From the NCBI RefSeq assembly GCF_900099825.1, contig NZ_LT629693.1, forward strand, positions 682,001-746,000: a stretch of 64,000 bases of DNA. Direction: 5' to 3'. This document shows positions 24,623-33,594 of the stretch, piece after piece. The notes under the pieces are model-generated. The model made no database searches. It was not told where the DNA came from and was given only the letters and a program-made list of their open reading frames with translations. This stretch comes from Bradyrhizobium ottawaense. GTDB taxonomy: Bacteria; Pseudomonadota; Alphaproteobacteria; Rhizobiales; Xanthobacteraceae. The position numbers and the translations under genes were made by a program. Numbering within the stretch: the first letter of the stretch is position 1; every line of letters begins with the position of its first letter.

Positions 24623-26325
24623 TGAGTGCTCCCGGCCGGAATCGCTGGTTCCTTGACAAATTGATGATCGGCCCCTGCAAGGCGCGTTCCCGTGCGCCGG
24701 TCGGCCAAGCCGCGTACGACATCGATAACATGCCCAACGCTTTCGGGTCGCGCGTTGCCCCGCCAAGCGACATGTCCATCGGGTCGAACCAAGACGTAGT
24801 TCGCGCCGTAAAGTTCACGGATCTTGGCTTCGTCGCTGAGGTCTATGAGCTGTAAGGGAAATCCTCGCACTCTTGCCTCCGCGGCGAAGCTATCGCCCAC
24901 AGAACCGGCCACCGCGAAGCAAAGCAGCACGAAGCCGCGACCGAACAGGTCAAGAGTCGATCTGCCGTCCTTTAGCCAGGCATGCGGCGCGCGATGACCG
25001 GGCCGCGCGGTCTGAATGTAGTCCGATACTTCATCGGGCGGCGCCGGCGTGTTGTCGGAGTAGACGACGGGAGAATGATAATAGTCAAATCCGAGATGGA
25101 TGCCGGTCGAATACCACTCTCGCCTCATGGTCTCGGTGTACCAGTCGCCGTATTCCTTTCGCGCTACGTCGCCATCCGGACCGGGCTCGAAGGCGACCTC
25201 CGGTGGACCCTTCTTGCGCGCGGCGAGCATGCGTCCCAAATTGCCGCTTGCTTCCTTCACGGCGCGCTCCGCAACCGGCTTGCGCTCGACGCCGTAGGAC
25301 CGCAGCAGTTCGGGGCCGCCCCACCCCTCCACGACGGCTTCCAGCTTCCACGATAAATCGATGGCGTCGGCAATGCCGGTATTCATGCCGAAGCCCCCCG
25401 TCGGCGACATCAGGTGGCAGGCGTCGCCGGCGAGAAAGACGCGATCGGTGCCGTAGGTTTCGGCGACCAGCTCCCTCCGCACCCAGGGCATGATCGATTC
25501 GATCTCGAACTCGAACGGCTTGCCCATGGCTCGAACGATCAGCGCGCGAATTTCACTTTCCGGAATTTCCCGCTTCGACTTGTCGCCGATGATCGACATT
25601 CGCCACCGGTCTGCACCATCGATCGCAACGATCGTCAGCCAGGTCCCTTCGCGGCCTATGAAAATGAAGCGATACGCCTTGCCCTTGTCGTGTAACGACG
25701 GAAGATCGCGACACCGGAAAATCACGTTGGTGGTGTAAGTGAGAACCGGCTCCCCTCGCATGGGAATACCGAGCTTCTCCCGAACAACGCTCGCTCCGCC
25801 GTCGGTTCCGACCAGATAGTCGGCAACGACCTTTTCTTCCTGCCCCGTCACAAGATCGCGAAGCGTTGCAACAACGTTCGTGCGGCCTTCCTCGAGATCG
25901 ACCAGTTCGGTTCGATAGCGGAACTCAACCGCGCTGAACTGACCCGCGAAGCGGCGAAGGATCGGATCGAACATGTCCTGAGGGCATCGTTCCCTCTTTT
26001 GGGGACTTTGCGGTGGGCACGGCTCTTCACTCTTGCTGGCCATGCGCTCGCGGCCAAATTCGAAGCCGGTCAGGGATTCGAGCCAGACGTTATCTTGCGG
26101 ATAATCGCGCGGGTAAGGTGAATTCTCGACCCAACCGGCAATGCCCCATCGCCGGCAGAACTCCATGGTGCGAACGCCGACCATGTCCATTCTGGGCTGG
26201 AAGATCGCGCCGTCGGTCTTTTCGACCAGACAGCATTGCACGCCTCGCCAGCCGAGATCTCCCGCCAAGGCGAGCCCGACGGGCCCTGCGCCGACAATAA
26301 GGACCGGTACCTTACGGCTGGTCAT
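24619..26325 (-). CDS. FAD-dependent aromatic monooxygenase (PheA/TfdB/MhpA type)
   Basis: A 568-residue flavoprotein hydroxylase. The FAD Rossmann motif is VLIVGAGPVGLALAGDLGWR at 8-27, the DG motif is VGTDGGASVVREKLG, and the GD motif is FLAGDACHLMSPTGGFGMNT followed by GIADAIDLSWKLEA. A C-terminal thioredoxin-like domain (LIDLSDEAKIRELYGANYVL, RPDGHVAWRG) is typical of the larger phenol hydroxylase branch. It would hydroxylate a phenolic acid at the ring with NAD(P)H. It is the first gene of the catabolic operon. GGAGGTTTG precedes the ATG; upstream in-frame starts lack a site. It diverges from the GntR gene. Confidence 0.92.
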   Translation of the reverse strand: MTSRKVPVLIVGAGPVGLALAGDLGWRGVQCCLVEKTDGAIFQPRMDMVGVRTMEFCRRWGIAGWVENSPYPRDYPQDNVWLESLTGFEFGRERMASKSEEPCPPQSPQKRERCPQDMFDPILRRFAGQFSAVEFRYRTELVDLEEGRTNVVATLRDLVTGQEEKVVADYLVGTDGGASVVREKLGIPMRGEPVLTYTTNVIFRCRDLPSLHDKGKAYRFIFIGREGTWLTIVAIDGADRWRMSIIGDKSKREIPESEIRALIVRAMGKPFEFEIESIMPWVRRELVAETYGTDRVFLAGDACHLMSPTGGFGMNTGIADAIDLSWKLEAVVEGWGGPELLRSYGVERKPVAERAVKEASGNLGRMLAARKKGPPEVAFEPGPDGDVARKEYGDWYTETMRREWYSTGIHLGFDYYHSPVVYSDNTPAPPDEVSDYIQTARPGHRAPHAWLKDGRSTLDLFGRGFVLLCFAVAGSVGDSFAAEARVRGFPLQLIDLSDEAKIRELYGANYVLVRPDGHVAWRGNARPESVGHVIDVVRGLADRRTGTRLAGADHQFVKEPAIPAGSTQ

Positions 26326-26506
26326 TCGAACAAACCTCCGAACCAAATGCGTTGCCATCGGCAATGCCTGTGCGCGACCATGCGGACCGGGGAAGCCATT
26401 GTCTAAGATTGCTTGCAACCGACGTCATACGCATTCGCTATGGTTCGGGCGCGCTCCGGCAGGAAGAACGTCCCCCAACCAGGCCGGCCTCGGATATATG
26501 GGCTAA

Positions 26507-26517
26507 GGTTGGACCAA
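26507..26517. promoter_or_regulatory. GGTTGGACCAA operator-like site in the GntR/monooxygenase divergent promoter
   Basis: This identical copy of the site upstream of the SDR gene lies 71 bp before the GntR start and 182 bp before the monooxygenase start. TTGGACCAA is a 9-bp palindrome. Autoregulation plus control of the catabolic operon by the adjacent FadR-type regulator is the simplest reading. Confidence 0.5.
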
Positions 26518-26533
26518 GAGCCAAATAGGCTCT
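26517..26533. promoter_or_regulatory. Inverted repeat AGAGCC-N5-GGCTCT
   Basis: A perfect 6-bp inverted repeat directly adjoining the GGTTGGACCAA site, 55 bp upstream of the GntR ATG. It may be a second operator or part of a compound site. Confidence 0.4.
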
Positions 26534-26587
26534 ATAAGGGCGTTAATCCCATCGCGGGTATCCCGAAATACGTAGCGTTTTCAGCCA

Positions 26588-27418
26588 ATGAGCCGTTCCA
26601 TGAGCCCTCTATCGGCAAAGAAACCAGAGCCTCCTCCGGAACCCGGAACGAACCCGATGTTCAGTCCGGCGAAGCCCCGGCGGACGTTTGAAGAGATCAT
26701 CAATCAGATCAAAACCAACATTGAGGAAGGCCGCCTGCAACGCGGCGACAAGTTGCCGACCGAGCGCGCGCTCGCCGCGCAATTCCAGGTCAGCCGAAAT
26801 ACCGTGCGCGAAGCGCTGCGGACGCTCGAAATAAGCGGCTTCGTCACGTTGAAGCGGGGACCGACCGGCGGCGCGTTCGTCGCGGCCAGCGATCCAAGGA
26901 TTCTCAACAGTCAATTGACGAGCGCGCTTCGGCTGACGGATTTCTCCGTCGCCGATCTGACGCAAGCAATGCGCGCCATCACAGCCATGCTTCTGGATGC
27001 CGCGATGCCCACTTTAGGCGAGCCCGATCTGCAGGCCATGGAAGCCAATATCAAGGCAGCAGAGGCAGTCATCGACGATCCCCAGAAGCGCTCCGCCATC
27101 CTTATTCAGTTCTATCGCCAGCTCGCGGAGGCAAGCGAGAACAAGATCCTCGTCTCGATCGCCGATTCCTTCGTGGATCTCCTGCAACAATGGGTGGTCA
27201 GGCTCGGTTCGTTGAGCGGCAACCGGGTGATCCGGTCCCGGCGGGCCATCGTCAAGCATCTTCGGGCCGGCGATGCCAAGGCCGCTCACAAGGAGCTGGA
27301 GACCTATCTGAAGGAACTCCATGAACTCTGGCTCCGCGGTGAAAACACCGGAACAGCCTCCCCTGCCAAACCGCCCCGGAAGAGGCGGGGCGGTTTGGCG
27401 CTCAAACCGGTAGCCTGA
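26588..27418 (+). CDS. FadR-type GntR transcription regulator
   Basis: A 276-residue regulator. The winged helix-turn-helix spans about 36-105 (FEEIINQIKTNIEEGRLQRG, DKLPTERALAAQFQVSRNTV, REALRTLEISGFV, LKRGPTGGAFVA). The helical FCD effector domain covers about 120-250 with its His/Asp region. Residues after ~258 form a Pro/Arg/Lys tail (PPRKRRGG) encoded within a perfect 13-bp inverted repeat at 27365-27399. It is divergent from the catabolic operon and is the likely repressor responding to an acid or acyl-CoA of that pathway. An ATG four codons later is an alternative start. Confidence 0.9.
   Translation: MSRSMSPLSAKKPEPPPEPGTNPMFSPAKPRRTFEEIINQIKTNIEEGRLQRGDKLPTERALAAQFQVSRNTVREALRTLEISGFVTLKRGPTGGAFVAASDPRILNSQLTSALRLTDFSVADLTQAMRAITAMLLDAAMPTLGEPDLQAMEANIKAAEAVIDDPQKRSAILIQFYRQLAEASENKILVSIADSFVDLLQQWVVRLGSLSGNRVIRSRRAIVKHLRAGDAKAAHKELETYLKELHELWLRGENTGTASPAKPPRKRRGGLALKPVA
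27365..27399. other. Perfect 13-bp hairpin inside the 3' end of the GntR gene
   Basis: GCCAAACCGCCCC and GGGGCGGTTTGGC flank a 9-base loop. There is no T-run on either side. The stem encodes the basic C-terminal tail of the regulator. It could act as a transcription attenuator between the GntR and LysR genes, or it may be a former terminator read through after loss of the original stop codon. Confidence 0.5.
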
Positions 27419-27436
27419 CCAAATCGGTCGGATTGG

Positions 27437-27447
27437 CGGTCGGACCG
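27437..27447. promoter_or_regulatory. CGGTCGGACCG palindrome between GntR and LysR genes
   Basis: An 11-bp palindrome 29 bp before the LysR start. It shares the GGTC/GACC pattern of FadR-type sites and could mark control of the LysR gene. Confidence 0.3.
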
Positions 27448-27475
27448 GTGTTTCGCATCAACTCGGAGAGCTAAA

Positions 27476-28486
27476 TTGGCACGCACCCGAAAGACCCGCA
27501 GTCCCGTGCCTCTGGATGAGAAGGGCGGACGCGCCGACGTCTACGAGCACACGCCGCGGATCGAACTTCGACAGTTGCGATATTTCCTGGCTGTCGCCGA
27601 ACACCTCAATTTCACCCGCGCCGCGGAACAGATGGGAATTGCCCAGCCTCCGCTCAGTCAGCATATTTTGGCGCTCGAACGCCAATTGAACGTTCAGCTC
27701 TTCGTGCGGTCGCGGCGCAACGTCGCGCTGACACCAGAGGGCGAAGCGCTCGTAAGCTTTGCCCGCCGTCTGAACAATACCACCCAAATGGCAGCGCAAG
27801 TCGTTCAGGCGATCGCGCGCGGTGAGGACGGGCCGCTCGCATTGGGAGCGATCTTCTCGTCGATCTACGCGGTGATTCCGCGCATCCTCCCGCCGTTCAT
27901 GCAAAAATATCCCAAGGTCAAGCTGCATCTTCAGGAGATGACCATTTCGCAGCAGATCTCCGCCCTGAAGGAGCACCGTATCGATGCTGGCATCCTTCGC
28001 GGTCCGATCAACGAGCGGGAACTCGAAGCGGTGACATTGTTTCAGGAGCCTTTCGTCGCCGTGGTGCCGAGTAGCCACGAGTTCTGTCGGGAAAAAACCC
28101 TGACGCTTGCCCAGATCGCGAACCAGCCTCTTATTAGCGTTTATCCGACCGCGAACAGGGATTTCAGCCGGCGCATGTTCGGAGCCCTACTCGACAAGGG
28201 ACACAAGCTCAACATCGTGCAGGAGGTGTCGGACACGCACACCCTCCTCGGACTGGTTGCCGCAGGAGTAGGTGTTTCGTTGGTGCCCGCGTCGCTGCAG
28301 ACTCTGCAAATCGCCCAGGTCAGATACATTCCACTGCGCGAGAAGACCCCGATTACAACGCTTCAACTCGTCTACAACAAAGAGAATTCGTCGGCCGTGT
28401 TGGGCAATTTCGTCCACATGGTCGAGAGCATGGCGTCGGAACTTGGAGCTACGCTAGGCACCGGCAAACCGTCGGATCAGCGCTAG
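27476..28486 (+). CDS. LysR family transcription regulator
   Basis: A 336-residue LysR protein with an N-terminal extension of about 28 basic residues. The helix-turn-helix follows (IELRQLRYFLAVAEHLNFTR, AAEQMGIAQPPLSQHI, LALERQLNVQLFVRSRRNVA, LTPEGEAL), then a substrate-binding co-inducer domain. The start is a TTG with CGGAGAG upstream; the first ATG inside the frame would cut the helix-turn-helix, so TTG is chosen. It is the BenM/CatR-like type that senses aromatic or carboxylic effectors. It lies between the GntR gene and an orphan binding protein, either of which may be its target. Confidence 0.9.
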   Translation: MARTRKTRSPVPLDEKGGRADVYEHTPRIELRQLRYFLAVAEHLNFTRAAEQMGIAQPPLSQHILALERQLNVQLFVRSRRNVALTPEGEALVSFARRLNNTTQMAAQVVQAIARGEDGPLALGAIFSSIYAVIPRILPPFMQKYPKVKLHLQEMTISQQISALKEHRIDAGILRGPINERELEAVTLFQEPFVAVVPSSHEFCREKTLTLAQIANQPLISVYPTANRDFSRRMFGALLDKGHKLNIVQEVSDTHTLLGLVAAGVGVSLVPASLQTLQIAQVRYIPLREKTPITTLQLVYNKENSSAVLGNFVHMVESMASELGATLGTGKPSDQR

Positions 28487-28691
28487 GCAGGTTTCCCGAA
28501 GCAAGTGCCAAGCTGAGGCTGCCACCACCTGTTCTTCAGCCGTTCAGACGAATCCGGTCTCAGTATGATCGATCTGTGTATTAGACAGCGTCAAGGCCGA
28601 GCTGCATCTTCAACGCAACGGTCCTCTGCCGCGCTATCTGCAAGCAAACTGCGCAGCCAGACGACCTAGGAACAAACTCCGGGAGGGATAG

Positions 28692-29906
28692 TTGCAGAGC
28701 GGATTTCGTATCGTCCAAACTTTGGCAGTCTCGATTGGCCTCGCTGCCACCGTGCTGCCTTCGGCGCATGCACAGGAGCCCCCGATACGGATCGGTTATC
28801 TGACGGATGTCGGCGGTCCGAGTTCGAGCAACGACGGCACCGCCGGTGTCGACGCCGCGCGCATGGCGATTGAAGATTTTGGCGGAACGGTTCTGGGGCG
28901 ACGTATCGAACTCCTGGTCGGGGATCACCAAGGCAAGGTCGACATTGGTGCTGGCATCACGAGACGATGGCTCGAGGTCGATGGTGTCGAGGCGGTTATG
29001 GACATGAATAATTCAGCGATCGCGCTCGCCGCCAATAATCTGGTCCTGGCCAAAAACAAGATACTGCTTGCCACGGCCGCCGCATCCGACAGCCTCACTG
29101 GCAAGGATTGCTCACCTAACCTCGTGCAATGGTTACCCGATACCTATTCGAACTCGCGCACCATCGCCTCCTTACTGACGAAGAACGGCCTCGACACGTG
29201 GTTCTTCATCAGCGTCGACTATGCCCTTGGGCACGCGTTGGTGAATTCAGCAAGCCAAGCCATTGCTGAAAATGGCGGCAAGGTGCTCGGCACGGTGAAG
29301 CATCCGCTTGGAACATCGGATTTTGCCTCGTTGCTTTTGCAGGCCCAGGCATCCAACGCGAAGGTGTTAGCCATCGCGAGTCCCGGCGCCGATATGGCCA
29401 ACCTGGTCAAGCAGACCCACGAATTCGGGCTCAAGATGAAGACGGCCGTCTTCCTGCTCTACATCATGGAAGTCCACAGTCTTGGTCTGGCCGATACCGC
29501 AGGTATCGAGTTCGTCGATACGTTCTACTGGGATCTGGACGACAAGACGCGGGCGTGGTCGAAGCGCTTCTTCGATCGCAACGGCAAGATGCCGACGGCG
29601 CCGCAAGTGAATGCGTATGAGGGCCTCTACCATTATCTGAAGGCGATCAAGGCCGCGGGAACAATGGACACGCAGGCTATCATGAAGACGATGAAAGAGC
29701 TCAAGATCGAGGATCCAACCGGCGCTTCAGGTTACATTCGCGAGGATGGCCGCGTGATCCGCGACATGCATCTCTTCGAAGTGAAGTCGCCCAAGGAATC
29801 GAAGTATCCTTGGGATTACTTCAAGAAAGTCGGAACACTTTCCGGCGATCAGGCATATCGCTCGCTTGCTGACGGAAAGTGCTCGTTCGTGACGAAGAAC
29901 AACTAA
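28692..29906 (+). CDS. Liv-type ABC transporter substrate-binding protein (orphan)
   Basis: A 404-residue exported binding protein of the Leu/Ile/Val or amide class. The signal peptide ends at AHAQ. The mature part begins IRIGYLTDVGGPSSSNDGTA, with the nucleophile-like region TAAASDSLTGKDCSPNLVQW and LVNSASQAIAENGGKVLGTV later. The start is a TTG preceded by GGGAGGGATAG. No permease or ATPase gene is adjacent, so it must use another Liv transporter such as the one at 44-47 kb. A strong terminator follows. Confidence 0.9.
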   Translation: MQSGFRIVQTLAVSIGLAATVLPSAHAQEPPIRIGYLTDVGGPSSSNDGTAGVDAARMAIEDFGGTVLGRRIELLVGDHQGKVDIGAGITRRWLEVDGVEAVMDMNNSAIALAANNLVLAKNKILLATAAASDSLTGKDCSPNLVQWLPDTYSNSRTIASLLTKNGLDTWFFISVDYALGHALVNSASQAIAENGGKVLGTVKHPLGTSDFASLLLQAQASNAKVLAIASPGADMANLVKQTHEFGLKMKTAVFLLYIMEVHSLGLADTAGIEFVDTFYWDLDDKTRAWSKRFFDRNGKMPTAPQVNAYEGLYHYLKAIKAAGTMDTQAIMKTMKELKIEDPTGASGYIREDGRVIRDMHLFEVKSPKESKYPWDYFKKVGTLSGDQAYRSLADGKCSFVTKNN

Positions 29907-29951
29907 TGGATCCGCTCGCAGACCGGTTAGTCTGCTCCTCCCTTGACTGGA

Positions 29952-29984
29952 CCGCTGTCGCCTGGTGCGACAGCGGCTTTTTTG
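29952..29984 (+). terminator. Rho-independent terminator after the binding protein gene
   Basis: CCGCTGTCGC and GCGACAGCGG form a perfect 10-bp stem with a 5-base loop, followed by CTTTTTTTG. It lies 46 bp after the stop codon. Confidence 0.9.
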
Positions 29985-30042
29985 TGCAGATCGGCCTCCG
30001 ATTTCCGGACCGGCATCCGGGTATGAAAGTAGCTCAATCCTC

Positions 30043-30918
30043 TCAGACGAAGGACCAGTCAAAGCGATCGCCACGACGCGTCACGCGGCCAGCTGAACTG
30101 CTCGCAAAATGCGCGGTAAATACCGTCGACCCGGTGTCCGCCGCGTGCTCGAGCAACCACCGCCGCGAAGCTCGCGCGTTCGCCGGATCCTCGCAAAACG
30201 CGCTGTTCCAGTCGGGACGAAACACCTGCAACGGCTGATGCATAATGTCTCCGCTGAAGACGGCCTGGTCTGCACCGCTTAAAAGCTTTATGGCGACGTG
30301 ACCAACCGTGTGTCCCGGCGTCGGATGAAACATAAGACCATCTCCCACCGCGCCCTCCCCGTCGACGATTTCCGCCTGCCCGCTCGCGACCACCGGCAGA
30401 ACACTGTCCTCATAGACGCCGGCGTTGACACCCTGCTTCCCCGCGGGACCTCGCCAATGCTCATATTCATCTCTCGGGAACAGATATTTCGCATTGGGAA
30501 ACGTCGGCACCCAGCGGCCGTCGACCAACCTCGTATTCCATCCACAATGGTCGACGTGAAGATGTGTGCACATCACGTAGTCCACGGACTCTGGTGAAAC
30601 TCCGGCTGCCGCCAACCCCTTAAGAAACGGGAGATCGAGTTGATGAAAGCGCGGGGCACCGGGTCTGTTCTTGTGATTGCCGGCACAACTGTCGATCAGA
30701 ATCGTATGGTGTCGGGTGCGCAACACCCACGCGTGAATACTCGAGATCAGGCGCCCCTCCTGCTCATTGAAGCACGCCGGCACCATCAGCGCCCGATACT
30801 GCTGCAGAATCGCAGGATCCCAATCCGGGAACAGAATCCCAGGCGCGAAACTCGTGCCACGCTGCTCGATGACTTGAGTTATCGATGCTTCGCCGATCGA
30901 ATGATGCATCATAATCAA
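30043..30918 (-). CDS. MBL-fold metallo-hydrolase
   Basis: A 291-residue metallo-beta-lactamase-fold hydrolase. The zinc-binding motif is MCTHLHVDHCGWN (HxHxDH). Other metal ligands fall in HPTPGHTVGHVAIKL and FSGDIMHQPLQVFRPDWNSA. The type resembles N-acyl homoserine lactonases and related lactone or thioester hydrolases, without a signal peptide. It overlaps the preceding alcohol dehydrogenase gene by four bases and may start at TTG or one of the nearby ATGs. The overlap suggests it hydrolyses a lactone or ester of the same pathway. Confidence 0.88.
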   Translation of the reverse strand: MIMMHHSIGEASITQVIEQRGTSFAPGILFPDWDPAILQQYRALMVPACFNEQEGRLISSIHAWVLRTRHHTILIDSCAGNHKNRPGAPRFHQLDLPFLKGLAAAGVSPESVDYVMCTHLHVDHCGWNTRLVDGRWVPTFPNAKYLFPRDEYEHWRGPAGKQGVNAGVYEDSVLPVVASGQAEIVDGEGAVGDGLMFHPTPGHTVGHVAIKLLSGADQAVFSGDIMHQPLQVFRPDWNSAFCEDPANARASRRWLLEHAADTGSTVFTAHFASSSAGRVTRRGDRFDWSFV

Positions 30919-32018
30919 TTAAACCATAGCACCGGCTTCAGTACGGCGCAGGCGGCCGATGCATCCATCGCCGCGTTGACGTCCGCAAAGCCGAAGGGTG
31001 TTATCAACCTATCCAGCGGAAAATTTCCAGCCTGATAGAGTTCGATGAGCCTCGGAATGAAGTGCGACGGTTGACTGTCCCCCTCGACGATGCCCTTCAC
31101 ATTGATGCCGTTCAAGACGATGAAGCGGGTATCAATCGGAAGTCGATGGCCCGGTGGATACATCCCGACCAGCGCGCAGGTTCCGCGCAACGAAAGGCAC
31201 TGAAGCGCCTGCGCGACAACGTCTCCAACGCCGGTACTGTCGACGACGTGCGTCACACCGGAGTTGGAGATTGATCTTACTTCGTCGATCAAGTCGGACG
31301 TTTCCTTGGCATCAACAACATGGGTGGCACCCAGCTCCAACGCCAATTCGAGGCGCTGGCGGACACGATCGATAGCCACGATCTTCGAGCAGCCGCTGGC
31401 ACGGGCCGCCATTATGGCGCTCATTCCGACTGCACCAACGCCGAACACGGCGATCGAGTCGCCCGGTCTCGCTTGCAAGGAATTCAGAACCGCGTCGGCG
31501 CCGGTCTGCACCCCACACCCCAAGGGGGCGAGCACGTCCAGGGGCAAGTCCGGGTCAACTCGGATGAGGCTCGATTGCGGCACGATGGCGTGGGTAGCAA
31601 ACGCAGACTGGCCGAAGAACAGGCTGTTTACGGCACCTTTCGGACCGCTCAGGGTGGTCGTACCGTCTGAGCGCGCTCCACCGAAATTCATCGGATTGAA
31701 ATGCTCACAATATGCCGGGTGCGCCGTACGGCAGGAGTGACAGAAACCGCAGCTAGCGAAGCTTAGCAAAACGTGATCGCCAGGCCTCACGCGCGTGACG
31801 CCTGCCCCGACTTCCTCCACTATGCCGGCTCCCTCGTGGCCCAATACGAGCGGCAGCTTGAGCGGGATGACCGCATCTCGGCACGCCACATCAGTATGGC
31901 AGACACCGCAAAACGCGATCTTGACGCGAACTTCGTCTGACCGCACTTCGTCAAGGTCGAGTTCCTCGATCACCAGCGGCCTGGATGACTCTCGCAACAC
32001 AGCTGCTTGAATCTTCAT
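30915..32018 (-). CDS. Zinc-dependent alcohol dehydrogenase (aryl-alcohol dehydrogenase type)
   Basis: A 367-residue medium-chain dehydrogenase. Catalytic zinc ligands appear in FCGVCHTDVACRD and LGHEGAGIVEEVG. The structural zinc lobe is CGFCHSCRTAHPAYC, and the NAD Rossmann motif is VFGVGAVGMSAIMAA. The closest pattern is benzyl/aryl-alcohol dehydrogenase (XylB-like). No clear ribosome site precedes the ATG, and the decayed 3' end of the P450 gene lies 67 bp upstream. It would oxidise an alcohol such as a P450 product; the overlapping MBL hydrolase gene follows. Confidence 0.9.
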   Translation of the reverse strand: MKIQAAVLRESSRPLVIEELDLDEVRSDEVRVKIAFCGVCHTDVACRDAVIPLKLPLVLGHEGAGIVEEVGAGVTRVRPGDHVLLSFASCGFCHSCRTAHPAYCEHFNPMNFGGARSDGTTTLSGPKGAVNSLFFGQSAFATHAIVPQSSLIRVDPDLPLDVLAPLGCGVQTGADAVLNSLQARPGDSIAVFGVGAVGMSAIMAARASGCSKIVAIDRVRQRLELALELGATHVVDAKETSDLIDEVRSISNSGVTHVVDSTGVGDVVAQALQCLSLRGTCALVGMYPPGHRLPIDTRFIVLNGINVKGIVEGDSQPSHFIPRLIELYQAGNFPLDRLITPFGFADVNAAMDASAACAVLKPVLWFN

Positions 32019-32085
32019 GCGAAGTCGTCCGTGCGAGCCACGATTGCCTTGTTATTTTTGATTTGCCGCACGGGTTGTTCCGCTC

Positions 32086-33326
32086 TCAAGTGACGAACGA
32101 ACACTTCACTCTCATGCTTTTGGGGCCACCCAGAAAGTTGTTCTTCACCCATGTCGCCGGCTGGGTTAACTCGACTCGCCCGACGCGAGCCGCGAACTCT
32201 CCCAGAAAATGCTTCACTTCCAGGCGCGCGCCAGCGCCAAGCCGATACAAACGTGCGGGCCGAATCCGAAGGCGATATGCTCATTGTTTGTCCGTTGAAT
32301 GTTGAACGCTTGGGAATCTTCAAAGATCTCCTCATCCCGGTTGGCGGACGGGTAAATCATCACGACGGATTGGCCCGCCTCGATCTTCTTCCCGCGAAGC
32401 TCATAGTCGTCGACGGCAACACGAATGAATGTTCGAACGGGGGACACGTACCTGAGCACTTCTTCGACGGTCCTGGTGACGAGGTCCGGACTTGAGCGCA
32501 GGAGCCGGAACTGCTCCGGATTCGCCGAAAGAGCGTGAATGCCACCAGCGATCGCGCCAGCCGTTGTCTCATGAACAGCAGCCATGATCGACACGCAATA
32601 CGACAGCGCCTCATGAACAGCGATCGGAGCATCGTCGATCTTCGCGTTGGCGATTTCAGAAGCCAGATCGTCCCGCGGGTTCTTCCTTCGATCTTCCAAC
32701 AGGTCCTTATAGTACGCGAAGAGCTCGGCCCCCGCCTCGGCGATCGCGTGTCCTTCGGTCTGGCGCGCGATATCAGGATCGTCAGGACTGAAGAGCTGCC
32801 CGGTCAACCGATGCATCATTTCGCCGTCCTTTTCCGGCATACCGAGGATCAACATGATCACTCTTAACGGAAACCAGACGCTTACCTTCTTCACGAAGTC
32901 GATTTCCCCCTCGGATTCCTGGATCAGGTCAACGTATTCCTTCGCCAACGCCGCGAGCCTTGGCTCCAGCGCCTTAAGACTGCCGGGCTGAAACCACCGA
33001 CGGGTAACGTTGCGGTATTTGCGGTGATCCGGATCGTCCATTGTCGGCAGCGTGCGCATCAACGCATTGCCACCAGTCTTCCCCCGAACGCGCTCCTCTT
33101 CTTCGATGGTCTTAAGCCGATTGCGTGGCCCGACCAGGAATTTCGAACTCTGTCGTTCCACTTCCATGATGTCGGCATGCTTGGTTAGAGCCCAAAACGG
33201 CTGGTAATTCGAGGGCTCAGTCCAACGTACCGGGTCCCTACGGCGCAACTCCGACAGCATCTGATGCAATCTGGCTTCATCCGCATAAAGAGCAGGGTCA
33301 ACGACATCGTTGTGTGAAATGTGCAA
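32086..33326 (-). pseudogene. Cytochrome P450, frameshifted near the C-terminus
   Basis: The intact frame codes 370 residues with I-helix AVHETT at 250-255, ExxR at 289-292 and the heme loop FGFGPHVCIG with axial C360. It then stops at GLALARAWK. The missing end is present in another frame directly downstream: EVKHFLGEFAARVGRVEL, ATWVKNNFLGGPKSMRVKC and SFVT before a stop at 32086. The break lies at a GCGCGCGCC run near 32225, where a one-base loss or two-base gain occurred. The 3' part lost is the C-terminal beta-sheet, so activity is doubtful. A sequencing error or a slippage-prone site cannot be excluded. No ferredoxin gene is adjacent. Confidence 0.78.
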
Positions 33327-33594
33327 AGCAGTCCCTCCTCATGCAGAACTTTAGCTGGAATTCTTGGCAACGATCAGAAGATCGGCCAGCCTTTTCCGGT
33401 ATGAGAGGGCCCACGCAGCGCGCCGTCTAATACTTTCTTGGTTTGGCGTTACACAGAATACATATGTGCGATTGACTGATTGACGTCCCGCAAATGCGCT
33501 CAAACGATCCAGGGTGATCGTAGCCATTTGAACACTTCATGGACACCGATACGGCGAACAAGCAGCCAAATGAGCCAGGCACGACCTTCCGTGC

